Part shown: positions 32,327-41,585 of the stretch, one piece after another
Layout of the letters: every line of letters begins with the position of its first letter
Numbering within the stretch: the first letter of the stretch is position 1
From: GCA-2699365 sp036160955
Lineage (GTDB): Bacteria; Verrucomicrobiota; Verrucomicrobiia; Opitutales; Coraliomargaritaceae
DNA: 51,225 nt
Direction: 5' to 3'
NCBI GenBank assembly: GCA_036160955.1
Contig: JAYYDJ010000053.1
Location: 1 to 51,225, forward strand
Notes under the pieces: generated by a model
Databases searched by the model: none
Told to the model about the DNA's origin: nothing
Seen by the model: the letters and a program-made list of their open reading frames with translations, nothing else
Position numbers and translations under genes: made by a program

Positions 32327-35101
32327 TTAATGTGCTTCCAGCCAATTGCCGCCTACGCCGATGTCTACTTCGATTGGGCACTCAAGAACTGCTAGTGCTC
32401 CTTTCATGCCATCTGTTATAATTGTGCGAAGAATAGTTTCTTCGCTAGGTTCCATATCAAAGATGAGTTCATCGTGAACTTGAAGTAAGATGCGACTGTT
32501 AAGCTCTTTCTTGGTGATTGTATTTTGTACGCGTACCATTGCGATTTTAATCATATCTGCGGCAGTTCCTTGTATGGGCATATTGATGGCATTGCGCTCA
32601 GCTGCAGCACGTATAGTTGCATTATTTGAATGAATATCGCGCAAGTATCTTCGGCGTCCACATATGGTTTCAACATAACCATGCTCACGAGCACTTGTTC
32701 GTTGCTTGTTCATATAGTCAGGAATACCCGGGAACTGAGAAAAGTAGCTATCAATTATTTCTTGAGCTTTGCTGCGAGAGACGGTCCCTAATCGCTGAGA
32801 TAGGCCGAATGCTGAAATTCCATAAGGAATGCCAAAATTGACCATTTTAGCAGTGCTACGTTGGTCACGAGTTACCTGCTCGGGTGGGCATTGGAATATT
32901 TTGGCAGCTGTGGCAGTATGAATATCTTGACCTTTACGAAATGCGCTGAGTAGACCGTCGTCTTTTGCTAAAGCTGCTAGGATACGCAATTCAATTTGAG
33001 AATAATCAGCTGCTAGAAGCTTCCATCCTTTACGCGCGATAAATGCTTTGCGAATATTTCGTCCATGCGTGCTACGAACTGGAATATTTTGTAAATTTGG
33101 ATCATTCGAGGTCAGTCTACCAGTTGCTGTTTGTACCTGCCCGTAGTGTGTGTGTACACGTCCACTTACTTGATCAACTGCCTTAGGAAGTGCATCTATA
33201 TAAGTACTTTTAAGTTTTGATAGTTGGCGATATTCGAGTAATTTGGCTACGATTGTATGCTGTCGAGAGAGCGTCGAGAGCACCTGTTCATTCGTAGCAT
33301 ATTGACCAGTCTTTGTTTTTTTTGGATTTTCGACTAGTTTGAGCTCATCAAATAAAATTGTGCCAAGCTGTTTGGGAGAATTTAGATTAAATTCTTGTCC
33401 AGCCTCCACAAAAACAGCTTCTTGTAATTGACGAATTTGATTTTCAAATGAGGCACCAATATCTTTTAGTGTTAGTTCGCAGATCTCTATACCTTCGTTC
33501 TCCATTTCGACTAGTACAGGCAATAATGGAGTTTCTATTTCATAAAAAACGTTTGCTTGGCCGCTGGACTGAAGTTTTGGTGCTAATTCTTGCCAAAGTT
33601 GCCAAGCGACATCTGCATCTTCTATTGCATAATTAGCAAGAGATTGTGGGCTGACTTCTGAATAGTCGATAGGCTCTCCTTTTTTTGCATTCGGTAAAAG
33701 TTCGTTAAACCGTATAGTAGTATAGTTGAGGTAGTCTTCCGCTAGCGTATCTAGGCCGTGCCTTTGATTCGGGTCAATCAGTGCATGCGCTATCATTGTA
33801 TCATAGCAAGGACCGGTCACAGGGCACTCGTGGACAGCTAGTACAGCTAAGTCAAATTTTAAGTTATGGCCAATTTTTATTAGATTTGGATTCGAAAAAA
33901 TAGGTCGTAAAGCTACCAATACTGCATCACTCACAGGTACCCACCAACCACTCGAAGCCTGCGAAGAGAATGAAATGCCGACTAGTTTAGCGACTCTAGG
34001 ATTTAATGAAGTGGTTTCAGTATCAAATGCAAATTGCCCAGTTTCAGTTAATTCGGCGACTAGTTCATTTAGTGATTTGGAGTCATTAATAATGCGATAG
34101 TTGGTCTTAATATCTTCAATTTTTTTATACTTAAGATCTGGGATGAGTTCTAATTGGCTCTTATCGCTAGGAATGTCTGCCTCCTCGCTTTGCAAAATAA
34201 GATCATTGGTCGCTTTGGTTACGGAGAATTCACTTCCAAAGATTCGTTTAGCTAAGGTGCGAAACTCGAACTCATTAAATAGTGGCACAAGAGTATCACT
34301 TGATGGTTCCACTAGTTCTACTTCTTCCCAATTGATATCGATCGGTACGTCGAGTTGTATAGTTGCTAACTTTTTGGAGAGTCGTGCCATTTCAGCATGC
34401 TTCCTCACTTTTTCTTGCTGCTTACCTTTTAGTTCAGAAATATTTGAAAGCAGCCCTTCTACAGTATCGTATTTTGCTAGAAGTTTCTCCGCACTTTTGG
34501 GGCCAATGCCAGGTATACCTGGAATATTATCAGCTGTATCACCACAAAGTCCTAGCATATCGATGACTTGATCGACTCTTGCAATGCCCCATTTATCTTT
34601 GATTTCTTTTTCTCCTAATATTTCGCCGCCATCGCCTTTACGACCAGGACGATACATTTTTATTTTATCGGTTACGAGTTGCCCAAAGTCTTTATCAGGG
34701 GTGACCATGAATATTTGATCAAATCCTTCCTTTTGAGCTCGATGCGCAAGTGTACCGATGATATCATCGGCTTCATATCCATCGAGTTTAAGTAGAGGTA
34801 TGCCAAAGGCTGATGTGATGCGATCTAAGTGAGGCATAGCTGCCCTTAGGTCCTCCGGCATAGCTTCGCGGTTAGCTTTATAATCTGGGTGTAAAATGTG
34901 CCTCTGTGTAGGAGCTGATGTATCAAATACCACAGCTAGGTGACTGGGTTTTTGCTTTGTAATTAACTCTATGAGCGTGCTTGTGAATCCGAAGATAGCT
35001 GAAGTGTTGAAACCTTTTGAGGTATATATAGGACTGCGGATCAATGCAAAATGAGCACGATAAGCAAGTGCCATGCCGTCGAGTAAATACAGATTTTTCA
35101 T
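32327..35101 (-). CDS. polA: DNA polymerase I
   Basis: 924 residues with all three domains. The 5'-3' exonuclease has the conserved Asp-rich sites (VVFDTSAPTQRH, LDGYEADDIIGTLA, CGDTADNIPGIPGIGPKSA). The 3'-5' proofreading domain is intact (FAFDTETTSLNP, HNLKFDLAVL, YAIEDADVA). The polymerase has motif A LLAADYSQIELRILA, the O-helix RSTAKMVNFGIPYG and motif C LLQVHDELIFD. It repairs DNA and removes Okazaki primers. It is separated from the upstream small basic protein gene by an intrinsic terminator. Confidence 0.98.
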   Translation of the reverse strand: MKNLYLLDGMALAYRAHFALIRSPIYTSKGFNTSAIFGFTSTLIELITKQKPSHLAVVFDTSAPTQRHILHPDYKANREAMPEDLRAAMPHLDRITSAFGIPLLKLDGYEADDIIGTLAHRAQKEGFDQIFMVTPDKDFGQLVTDKIKMYRPGRKGDGGEILGEKEIKDKWGIARVDQVIDMLGLCGDTADNIPGIPGIGPKSAEKLLAKYDTVEGLLSNISELKGKQQEKVRKHAEMARLSKKLATIQLDVPIDINWEEVELVEPSSDTLVPLFNEFEFRTLAKRIFGSEFSVTKATNDLILQSEEADIPSDKSQLELIPDLKYKKIEDIKTNYRIINDSKSLNELVAELTETGQFAFDTETTSLNPRVAKLVGISFSSQASSGWWVPVSDAVLVALRPIFSNPNLIKIGHNLKFDLAVLAVHECPVTGPCYDTMIAHALIDPNQRHGLDTLAEDYLNYTTIRFNELLPNAKKGEPIDYSEVSPQSLANYAIEDADVAWQLWQELAPKLQSSGQANVFYEIETPLLPVLVEMENEGIEICELTLKDIGASFENQIRQLQEAVFVEAGQEFNLNSPKQLGTILFDELKLVENPKKTKTGQYATNEQVLSTLSRQHTIVAKLLEYRQLSKLKSTYIDALPKAVDQVSGRVHTHYGQVQTATGRLTSNDPNLQNIPVRSTHGRNIRKAFIARKGWKLLAADYSQIELRILAALAKDDGLLSAFRKGQDIHTATAAKIFQCPPEQVTRDQRSTAKMVNFGIPYGISAFGLSQRLGTVSRSKAQEIIDSYFSQFPGIPDYMNKQRTSAREHGYVETICGRRRYLRDIHSNNATIRAAAERNAINMPIQGTAADMIKIAMVRVQNTITKKELNSRILLQVHDELIFDMEPSEETILRTIITDGMKGALAVLECPIEVDIGVGGNWLEAH

Positions 35102-35181
35102 TTATAAGCAGAAATAATACAGTTAATATTACTTTTGTGGACTGTCGTGCAACCTGAATTCTTTAGCTTTAATTAGAGTAC

Positions 35182-35210
35182 AAAAAAGCCTCCCCTTTAT
35201 AGGAGAGGCT
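35182..35210 (-). terminator. Intrinsic terminator of the small basic protein gene
   Basis: AGCCTC (35187-35192) pairs with GAGGCT (35205-35210), with two further G-C pairs inside across a mismatch and a short AT loop. The A-run at 35182-35187 gives a T-tract on the - strand. It ends the small basic protein transcript before polA. Confidence 0.8.
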
Positions 35211-35243
35211 ATACATAAAAAAGTGCAGCTTGATTTTTATTTT

Positions 35244-35402
35244 TTAGGCTTCAGGAATGGTTTTCTTTAGTCCAATTACTCGATCACCTTCTTTCCATTG
35301 ATCGCGCTTTTTTAGCAGATCAACGCGCTCGAACCGCTTGAGTACAGTGCGATTTTTTTTACCACTTCCGCTGGAGGCTTTGAAACTGTTATGTTGTGTC
35401 AT
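35244..35402 (-). CDS. Small basic protein of the Chlamydiae/Verrucomicrobia family
   Basis: 52 residues, from ATG at 35402 to TAA at 35244. The sequence starts MTQHNSFKASSGSGKKNRTV, and RFERVDLLKKRDQWKEGD lies in the middle. It matches my memory of the short basic protein family shared by Chlamydiae, Verrucomicrobia and relatives (NCBI family TIGR04137). About a third of the residues are Lys or Arg, and there is no membrane segment. The family is unassigned; basicity and size suggest RNA or ribosome binding. It has its own terminator and is probably monocistronic. This gene supports the phylum assignment. Confidence 0.85.
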   Translation of the reverse strand: MTQHNSFKASSGSGKKNRTVLKRFERVDLLKKRDQWKEGDRVIGLKKTIPEA

Positions 35403-35491
35403 TTTCAGCTGTTGTTAATAGGGAAAGCGATGGAATTAATGCTTCTACGTAATAAAGATCAAGGTCTAATTTTTTATCTTTATTTAAATTT

Positions 35492-35917
35492 ATGTATGAT
35501 TTGATCGCTTTACAAAAGCAGATTTTTTTCAATCTTTGTTGCGTGCTAATTCTTTATGTTGCTTTAGGTTCTGCTTTTGGAGGAGTTGTTCGTTATCTTA
35601 TCATAACTGAAATATCTCGAGTTTTTGGCGATGTTTTTCCATGGAGTACGCTAGCAGTTAACCTAACTGGCAGTTTTTTACTTGTGTTAATTATAGGAGC
35701 TATTTCAACCCAATTTTTGAGTTCTCCAGCGTATTATTTTGGTGTTGTTGGTTTTAGTGGTGGGTTAACCACATTTTCTAGTTTTAGTCTACAGAACCTA
35801 TCTTTAGCTTCGCAGCGAAGATGGTGGGCAGTGGCTTGGAATATATTAGGTTCTATTTCACTATGTATGATTTGTATATTAGGTGGTTATTTAATCGGAG
35901 AGGGGACTCTATTTTGA
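35492..35917 (+). CDS. crcB: Fluoride ion channel CrcB/Fluc, first of two
   Basis: 141 residues from ATG 35492. Most Fluc proteins begin near the motif LGSAFGGVVRYL, so GTG 35543 (giving VLILYVALGS...) is an alternative start. Four membrane helices. Family motifs: GSAFGGVVRYL, LAVNLTGSFLL with the pore Asn, and GGLTTFSSFSLQ with the central Na+ loop and Phe-box residues. Fluc exports fluoride. A second homologue begins inside its stop codon, so the pair probably forms a heterodimer as in other tandem crcB loci. Confidence 0.92.
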   Translation: MYDLIALQKQIFFNLCCVLILYVALGSAFGGVVRYLIITEISRVFGDVFPWSTLAVNLTGSFLLVLIIGAISTQFLSSPAYYFGVVGFSGGLTTFSSFSLQNLSLASQRRWWAVAWNILGSISLCMICILGGYLIGEGTLF

Positions 35918-36306
35918 TGCGGATTCTATGCATAGGCTTTGGCAGCGCATTAGGGGGTACTATTCGATATCTCTTAGATACAACATATCTCCATTTAGGT
36001 TGGATCAACTTCCCTGTGATGACCTTTTGCATTAATACTAGCGGATCTTTTTTATTTGGTTACCTCACAGTCCTTTGGTCAGGGAGATGTGATAAAGAGA
36101 AAAATTCGCCTAGACAGTTTTTCTGGATATCTGGTTTTTGTGGAGGATACACTACTTTTTCCGCATTTAGTTGGCAGGTGCTTACCTTGCTCCAAGATGT
36201 AGGTGGAAAACAGGCTGGGATCTATGCTGCAGCAAGTGTAGGTTTTGGATTGTTAGCGGTTTGGGTAGGGCTTTCGATAGGTTCTAAAGGAAATGAATTT
36301 ACCTAA
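35917..36306 (+). CDS. crcB: Fluoride ion channel CrcB/Fluc, second of two
   Basis: 129 residues from the ATG that overlaps the previous stop (TGATG). It repeats the four-helix Fluc pattern: GFGSALGGTIRYLL, CINTSGSFLFGYL with the pore Asn, and GGYTTFSAFSWQVL with the Phe box. Ordinary length. The two paralogues are clearly diverged, which is typical of heterodimeric Fluc pairs in which only some pores are lined by each subunit. It lies 28 bp before psd. Confidence 0.93.
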   Translation: MRILCIGFGSALGGTIRYLLDTTYLHLGWINFPVMTFCINTSGSFLFGYLTVLWSGRCDKEKNSPRQFFWISGFCGGYTTFSAFSWQVLTLLQDVGGKQAGIYAAASVGFGLLAVWVGLSIGSKGNEFT

Positions 36307-36334
36307 TTTAGTTTTTGTCTTTTATTTTTAGATA

Positions 36335-37252
36335 ATGCCGCACTTAAAAAAATACGATATTCCTATCTCATACTATAACCGTGCAAATGGTATGATTGAA
36401 GAAGAGTCGGTATATGGCGAAAGATTTCTTCGCTGGGCATATGGTAGTTTTTTGGGTCGTTTGACTGTTGCTTTGGCAGTTAAGAGATTATGGTTTTCGT
36501 GTTGGTATGGATGGCGCATGAATCGCCCTAAGAGTCGTTCTAAAATAGCGCCATTCATTAGCGATTATTCTTTGAAAACTGAGGATTTCGCAGCTTCAGT
36601 CGAAAGTTACGCTTCATTTAATGAATTTTTTTATCGCCGATTAAAAAAATCTGCGCGTCCGGTTATACAAGAGGATAACCTAGTTTGCTTTCCCGCAGAT
36701 GGCCGTCATCTAGCAATTTCTGATATTTCGATAAGTGACAGCTTCTACATCAAAGGACAATATTTCAATGTATCAAGTTTTGTAGAAGATTCTGCCTTAG
36801 CCTCAGCTTACATGGGTGGAGCAATGTTAATTTCTAGATTGTGCCCAGTTGATTATCATCGCTTTCATTTCCCCGTATCTGGGCAAGCCAGTGATTGCGT
36901 TTTATTATCAGGTAGTTTGCGTTCAGTAAGTCCGCTAGCATTACGCCGAAATTTATCTATACTTTGGGAGAACCGGCGCACTCGTACAGTCATCAAATCG
37001 GAAGAGTTTGGGGAGGTATTGATGTTTGAGGTAGGAGCGACTTGTGTTGGAGGTATTCATCAAACTTTTTCCCCAGGAATTGTTAAAAAGGGAGAAGAAA
37101 AAGGCTTTTTCTCCTTTGGTGGTTCATGTGTAGTGACACTTTTCAAAAAAGGTACAATTCAGTTTGATGCTGACTTACTAAAGTACTCCGAGCAAAGAAT
37201 GGAGGTATTTGCTCTCATGGGTGAGCGCTGCGGAATGAGGTACTTAGGTTGA
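36335..37252 (+). CDS. psd: Phosphatidylserine decarboxylase
   Basis: 305 residues. It makes phosphatidylethanolamine from phosphatidylserine at the membrane. The proenzyme is cut autocatalytically at a Gly-Ser bond to form the pyruvoyl group; here the site is FGGSC with Ser264, in the EKGFFSFGGS context of the long (PSD-II-like) form, where E. coli has LGST. FPADGR (119-124) and CPVDYHRFHFPVSG (170-183) carry the conserved Asp and His residues. No phosphatidylserine synthase gene is in the window. Its 3' end overlaps the convergent lspA by 9 bp. Confidence 0.92.
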   Translation: MPHLKKYDIPISYYNRANGMIEEESVYGERFLRWAYGSFLGRLTVALAVKRLWFSCWYGWRMNRPKSRSKIAPFISDYSLKTEDFAASVESYASFNEFFYRRLKKSARPVIQEDNLVCFPADGRHLAISDISISDSFYIKGQYFNVSSFVEDSALASAYMGGAMLISRLCPVDYHRFHFPVSGQASDCVLLSGSLRSVSPLALRRNLSILWENRRTRTVIKSEEFGEVLMFEVGATCVGGIHQTFSPGIVKKGEEKGFFSFGGSCVVTLFKKGTIQFDADLLKYSEQRMEVFALMGERCGMRYLG

Positions 37253-37780
37253 TTTTCTAAGCCCTGATTGTTTCGAGAAAACACTCATAAGTGCATAAGC
37301 GAACACACCGATTACGATACCGCAATCTGCAACATTAAATGCTGGGTAGCGTCCCCCTTCGAGTAAATATGGTAAACTAAAAGGTAAGTGAATATCGATA
37401 AAGTCAATAACATGACCATGTATAATACGGTCAGTTAGATTACCGAGTACACCTCCAATAAGTAGACCGAAAGCCATCTGTATGAAAGGCTGCTTTAATT
37501 CTAAGCTTTCTCGTAAGTAATAGATAGCTACAAGTGCTCCAATAGCGAAAATTGCCAACCAATTTCCATGCCCAGAAAACATTCCCCAAGCGGCTCCCTT
37601 ATTTCCTATATGCACGATGTATAAAAAACTATCAATTAACTCTATGGAGTTGGGCTGCCAATAACTGCCCAACGGCAAAAGAGTGGTAATCCATAACTTT
37701 GAAGCTTGATCGAGCGCAAATATAATAATCGCTATTACTAGTAGCCGTTTGTAGGGGCTGACTCTACTTTTTAAAGTCAT
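37244..37780 (-). CDS. lspA: Prolipoprotein signal peptidase LspA
   Basis: 178 residues with four membrane helices. It cleaves lipoprotein signal peptides after diacylglyceryl transfer. The aspartyl catalytic pair is Asp117 in GVLGNLTDRI and Asp152 in FNVADCGI. ALDQASKLW, NKGAAWGMFSG and VIDFIDI are also typical. It has substrates in this window, for example the LysM and EEP lipoproteins. It lies 79 bp after the DksA-like gene and, with ileS, forms a - strand cluster; ileS-lspA linkage is common in bacteria. Confidence 0.97.
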   Translation of the reverse strand: MTLKSRVSPYKRLLVIAIIIFALDQASKLWITTLLPLGSYWQPNSIELIDSFLYIVHIGNKGAAWGMFSGHGNWLAIFAIGALVAIYYLRESLELKQPFIQMAFGLLIGGVLGNLTDRIIHGHVIDFIDIHLPFSLPYLLEGGRYPAFNVADCGIVIGVFAYALMSVFSKQSGLRKST

Positions 37781-37859
37781 TTAATGAGAAACTGTGAATA
37801 CTTTACGATTAGAAATATATTAAATATTAATATCTCGGCACAAGATAACACTGCTATAA

Positions 37860-38729
37860 TTACTCATCGTCATCCGAGGTAATTTTAGGTGCATCACTGG
37901 TATCTGTGAAGATACCACCAACGGTGCGCTCCGTTTTACGTCGCATATTTTTTTCGTATTCTACCTGCCCCTCCAGTGAGTATCGAGCAAATGGAACTGC
38001 AGCAAGCCGTTCTTTTTTAATTGGTTTTCCGGTCACTTCACAAATTCCATATGTACCGTTTTTAATGCGAAGGATAGCTTCTTCAATTTCATTTAATGCA
38101 TCTTGTTCGCTGGAAACAAGGCTTAGGGCAAAATCTCTATCAAAGGTATCTGTTCCAGCATCTGCTTGATGATTTCCGTAGTTTGCCAGATCGCCTGAGT
38201 CTTCGCGACTGGAGTGGTTTAGTGTATCAGCTGTATGCAGTTCAATCTCTTCTTGAACATGCTGGCGAAGACCGATGAGTAACTTATAGAATTTTTGCCA
38301 TTTTTTAGGAATAGATTCAGTCTCCAAAGTGGTATCTCTTTTCTTCTCAGTTGGGTTAAATCCAAGAATGTCAGCTAAGGATGCTGCCCCAAGAATTCGT
38401 TTCTTCTGTGGCTTATCCTTAATTATAGGAGGGCTCTTTTTTTTCTTTGGAGTCGCAACTTTTTTAACCTGTTTCTTTTGTATAGGTTTTTCTTCCACCT
38501 TTCTAGAGGCAACCAATGCTTCAACATCATCAATTGAAAAAGCCACTAGAGCACCCTTTTTGTCATCATTATTTGCTGTATCACTTCGAGCAACAGAAGC
38601 TTTGTTAAGTTTTTCGACTACACTCGGCTCAGTGTTTTTTCCTGCCTTCTTTTTAGCTACTTTTTTTGGTTTCACTTTTGTATCTACCTTTTTAGCAGCT
38701 TTTTTTATAATGGTTTTCTTTTTAGCCAT
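37860..38729 (-). CDS. DksA/TraR-family protein with Lys-rich N-terminus and degenerate zinc site
   Basis: 289 residues. Residues 1-110 are Lys/Ala-rich and disordered-looking (KKAAKKVDTKVKPKK, KKVAKKKAGK, VATPKKKK), recalling histone H1-like tails. Residues about 140-270 are the DksA/TraR domain: a coiled coil with an acidic tip (HQADAGTDTFDRDFAL) and then the zinc-finger region GTYGICEVTGKPIKKERLAAVPFARYSLE. Of four zinc Cys positions only Cys230 remains; the others are Thr233, Ser251 and Gly254. DksA binds RNA polymerase through the secondary channel and works with ppGpp. Reduced-Cys DksA paralogues, such as P. aeruginosa DksA2, work without zinc. It lies between ileS and lspA. Confidence 0.85.
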   Translation of the reverse strand: MAKKKTIIKKAAKKVDTKVKPKKVAKKKAGKNTEPSVVEKLNKASVARSDTANNDDKKGALVAFSIDDVEALVASRKVEEKPIQKKQVKKVATPKKKKSPPIIKDKPQKKRILGAASLADILGFNPTEKKRDTTLETESIPKKWQKFYKLLIGLRQHVQEEIELHTADTLNHSSREDSGDLANYGNHQADAGTDTFDRDFALSLVSSEQDALNEIEEAILRIKNGTYGICEVTGKPIKKERLAAVPFARYSLEGQVEYEKNMRRKTERTVGGIFTDTSDAPKITSDDDE

Positions 38730-38759
38730 GATTGCTTTAAATGTTTGAGTTTTAGATTA

Positions 38760-41585
38760 TTATTTTGATTCAAAATTAAGTGCTTCTGCGCAACGTGGTG
38801 ATACTTCTCCCCATTCTTTAGTGCTGACTAGTTTTGACACCCAGCGCCAACTGCGAGGGCAACGCACGCCATCCGCATGCGCTACTGCCACCTCGATTTT
38901 TGCGGTATCTGGTGAGTGAATTAGTTCAACTTGTGAAATTATAAATAGTTCGGGCAGATCTGCTGCATATTTTTGTAGTAATTTGAAATTGGAGTCCGAT
39001 TTATTACCTGTTATTGTGATTTTTGCGTCCAGGCTTTGGCCAATTACTTTGTTTTGGCGAAGTGCTTCGAGTGGTTCGTTAACATTCTCTACTAAGAACT
39101 TTCTTAGTGTATTAATTTCATTCGCAATTTCAGGATTATTCCATTTTGGGTCGACCTGTGGCCACGCTTCTAAAGCGATAGATTCAGTGGTGAAATCACT
39201 ATCATATTTTGCATAACTCCAAGCTTCATCTGCGGTGAATGGAAGTAGTGGTGCGACGAGGCGCGTAAAGACATCGAATATGATGGCGATTGCGGTTTGG
39301 GACGAGCGTCTAAGTGGATCGTTTGGTGCGCAGGTATACAAACGATCCTTGAGAATGTCGTGGTATGTCGCCGATAGGGTATTCGAGCAAAATGGATCAA
39401 TGAATTCTTTAAAAGCCCGATGGAACTCATAAGCATCGTAGGCTCGCGTTACTTCAGTAACTAATTTTCCTAGTTCATTGAGCGCCCATTTATCGACTGG
39501 GTGTAACTCGTGCAGCGCAAGAGCATCTTTACTTGGTTCAAAGTCATATAGGCTACCTATTTGATAGCGTAAAGTGTTGCGAATGTTACGATAATTATTG
39601 GCTACGTTTTTAACGATATTATCAGAAACAGGAACATCTCCACGATAGTCTTGAGAGCAAATCCAAAGTCGAATAATATCAGCGCCATAGACTTGAATCC
39701 ACTCATTGAGGGGCCTTGCAGCGCCATCACTTTTCGATAGTTTTGTACCATCTTCTTTTACTACAAATCCATGCGTTAGTAAATTTTTATAGGGGGCAGA
39801 TTTATCTGCTATCACAGCAGTCCATAGTGAGCTTTGAAACCATCCGCGGTGCTGATCAGAACCCTCTAAGTAAAGATCTGCAGGCCAGCTAAGTTTACTG
39901 TACTTTTGTAGTACTGCTCGGTGCGAGCTGCCAGAGTCAATCCATACGTCTAGTGTGTCTGATCCACAAGTAAGTGATTTAGGGCTAGGCCAATTGCTGG
40001 GAATATTAATTCCTTTAAGTATTTCAGCTGCACTTTGTTTGAACCATAAGTTAGTGCCATTCGAAGCAACTTTGTTGGCTATTGCACGAATAACAGCAGC
40101 ATCCAGATAAGCAGTTCCATCGGTATCGTAAAATGCTGGAATAGGTACGCCCCAAGTGCGCTGGCGACTAATACACCAGTCAGGTCGGTTTTCTAGCGCA
40201 GCACGGATTCGGTTTTCGCCCCAATCTGGGATGAAATTGACGTCCTCGAGGCAATCGATTGCTCGCTTGCGATCACCACCTTTATCTAAGGAAATAAACC
40301 ATTGATCCATAGCGCGAAAAACTACGGGGGTTTTAGACCGCCAACAGTGAGGATAACTGTGTTGAATTTTTTTCTTAGCTACTAATCTAGCATTAGCTTC
40401 CAAAATCCTAAGTACTCCTATCGTTGCTTCCGAGGGTTTGCCATCGCTATTTTCAAGGACTGATAGGCCTACTAAATCGGAGGGTACTTGACCGTCATCA
40501 TTGTAGCATCCTTTGTCATCGAGCGGACAATAAACTTCTAATCCGTTATTAATCCCGGTGATGTAATCATCTAATCCATGTCCCGGAGCTGTATGGACGC
40601 ATCCAGTGCCGCTCTCAGTCGTTACATACTCAGCACTTAAAATTGGTGATATTCTATCGATGAAAGGATGCTGTGCATTTAATCCAACGAGTTGCTCTCC
40701 AGAGAAGTTAGCGACTACTTGAACCTCTTCTAATTGGCATTCTTTTGTAACCTCTTCAATTAGCGCGGTAGCAATAATCAGATTACCCTTAGAGCTATCA
40801 ATTGCCGTGTATTCAACAGTAGGGTTGACCGCTACTGCGAGGTTGGCGGGCAATGTCCATGGAGTGGTTGTCCAAATTAATATCGAACTACCTGCTTCAC
40901 TTAGATTTAGCTTTTGGCATCCGAAATCGCTCAAGGGAAGCTTAACAAAGACTGAAATACTAGTGTGCTCTCTATATTCAATTTCCGCTTCGGCTAGTGC
41001 GGTAGCACATGGTATAGACCAATAAACTGGTTTTTTGGAACGATACACTAAATCTTGCTCAACAAAAGTAGCAAAGGTTTCTAGTTCGGTGGCTTCGTAC
41101 TGTGGGTGGATGGTCCAGTATTCGTTTTTCCAATCAGCTAGAACGCCTAAGCGCTGAAATTGTTCTGTTTGAATCTGCCGATACTTATCTGCAAATTCTG
41201 CGCAAGCTTCACGTACCTCAACTGGGGTATAATTAGTTAGACCTTTTTTTTGTAACTCTCTTGAAACTTTATGCTCTATTGGTAAGCCATGGCTATCCCA
41301 CCCAGGCACGTAAGGTGCATGGAATCCCTGCATTCGTTTATAACGAAGGATTGTATCTTTTAGTGTTTTGTTCAGAGCATGTCCAAGATGAAGATCGCCA
41401 TTGGTAAATGGGGGTCCATCGTGCAAGATGAAGCTCGGACCAGCATTATTTTTTTGCTCAATTTTTGAGTAAAGATCACTATTTTTCCAATGCTGAATGC
41501 GCGCAGGTTCGCGCTTCACCAAATCTCCCCTCATAGGGAAGCGAGTTTGTGGCAAATTAAGTGTATTTTTTAGATCCTTAGCCAT
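38760..41585 (-). CDS. ileS: Isoleucyl-tRNA synthetase (C-terminal zinc site half lost)
   Basis: 941 residues, bacterial type. Class I motifs: PPFTNGDLHLGHALNKTLKD with HLGH, and GTKLSKSDG for the KMSKS loop. The CP1 editing domain is present (WTTTPWTLPANLAVAV, GTGCVHTAPGHGLDDY), as is WCISRQRTWGVPIP. The C-terminal zinc-binding tail of E. coli IleRS has two Cys pairs; here they read CPRS (Cys909, Ser912) and SPRC (Ser929, Cys932), so half the ligands are Ser. It starts a - strand cluster with the DksA-like gene and lspA. No T-box or other leader is evident in 41586-41736. Confidence 0.97.
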   Translation of the reverse strand: MAKDLKNTLNLPQTRFPMRGDLVKREPARIQHWKNSDLYSKIEQKNNAGPSFILHDGPPFTNGDLHLGHALNKTLKDTILRYKRMQGFHAPYVPGWDSHGLPIEHKVSRELQKKGLTNYTPVEVREACAEFADKYRQIQTEQFQRLGVLADWKNEYWTIHPQYEATELETFATFVEQDLVYRSKKPVYWSIPCATALAEAEIEYREHTSISVFVKLPLSDFGCQKLNLSEAGSSILIWTTTPWTLPANLAVAVNPTVEYTAIDSSKGNLIIATALIEEVTKECQLEEVQVVANFSGEQLVGLNAQHPFIDRISPILSAEYVTTESGTGCVHTAPGHGLDDYITGINNGLEVYCPLDDKGCYNDDGQVPSDLVGLSVLENSDGKPSEATIGVLRILEANARLVAKKKIQHSYPHCWRSKTPVVFRAMDQWFISLDKGGDRKRAIDCLEDVNFIPDWGENRIRAALENRPDWCISRQRTWGVPIPAFYDTDGTAYLDAAVIRAIANKVASNGTNLWFKQSAAEILKGINIPSNWPSPKSLTCGSDTLDVWIDSGSSHRAVLQKYSKLSWPADLYLEGSDQHRGWFQSSLWTAVIADKSAPYKNLLTHGFVVKEDGTKLSKSDGAARPLNEWIQVYGADIIRLWICSQDYRGDVPVSDNIVKNVANNYRNIRNTLRYQIGSLYDFEPSKDALALHELHPVDKWALNELGKLVTEVTRAYDAYEFHRAFKEFIDPFCSNTLSATYHDILKDRLYTCAPNDPLRRSSQTAIAIIFDVFTRLVAPLLPFTADEAWSYAKYDSDFTTESIALEAWPQVDPKWNNPEIANEINTLRKFLVENVNEPLEALRQNKVIGQSLDAKITITGNKSDSNFKLLQKYAADLPELFIISQVELIHSPDTAKIEVAVAHADGVRCPRSWRWVSKLVSTKEWGEVSPRCAEALNFESK

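Noticed and set aside
35420..35470. Possible fluoride riboswitch before crcB (AAGCGATGG ... TGCTT)
   Set aside because: Only the 5' GCGATGG hallmark and a weak pseudoknot pairing are present. The AAAC junction, second hairpin and 3' partner strand of the riboswitch consensus are not found.
38329..38748. 139-residue frame antisense to the DksA-like gene
   Set aside because: It is a mirror of the Lys-rich repeats on the other strand, giving a Phe/Ser-rich product with no domain. The - strand gene has clear homology.
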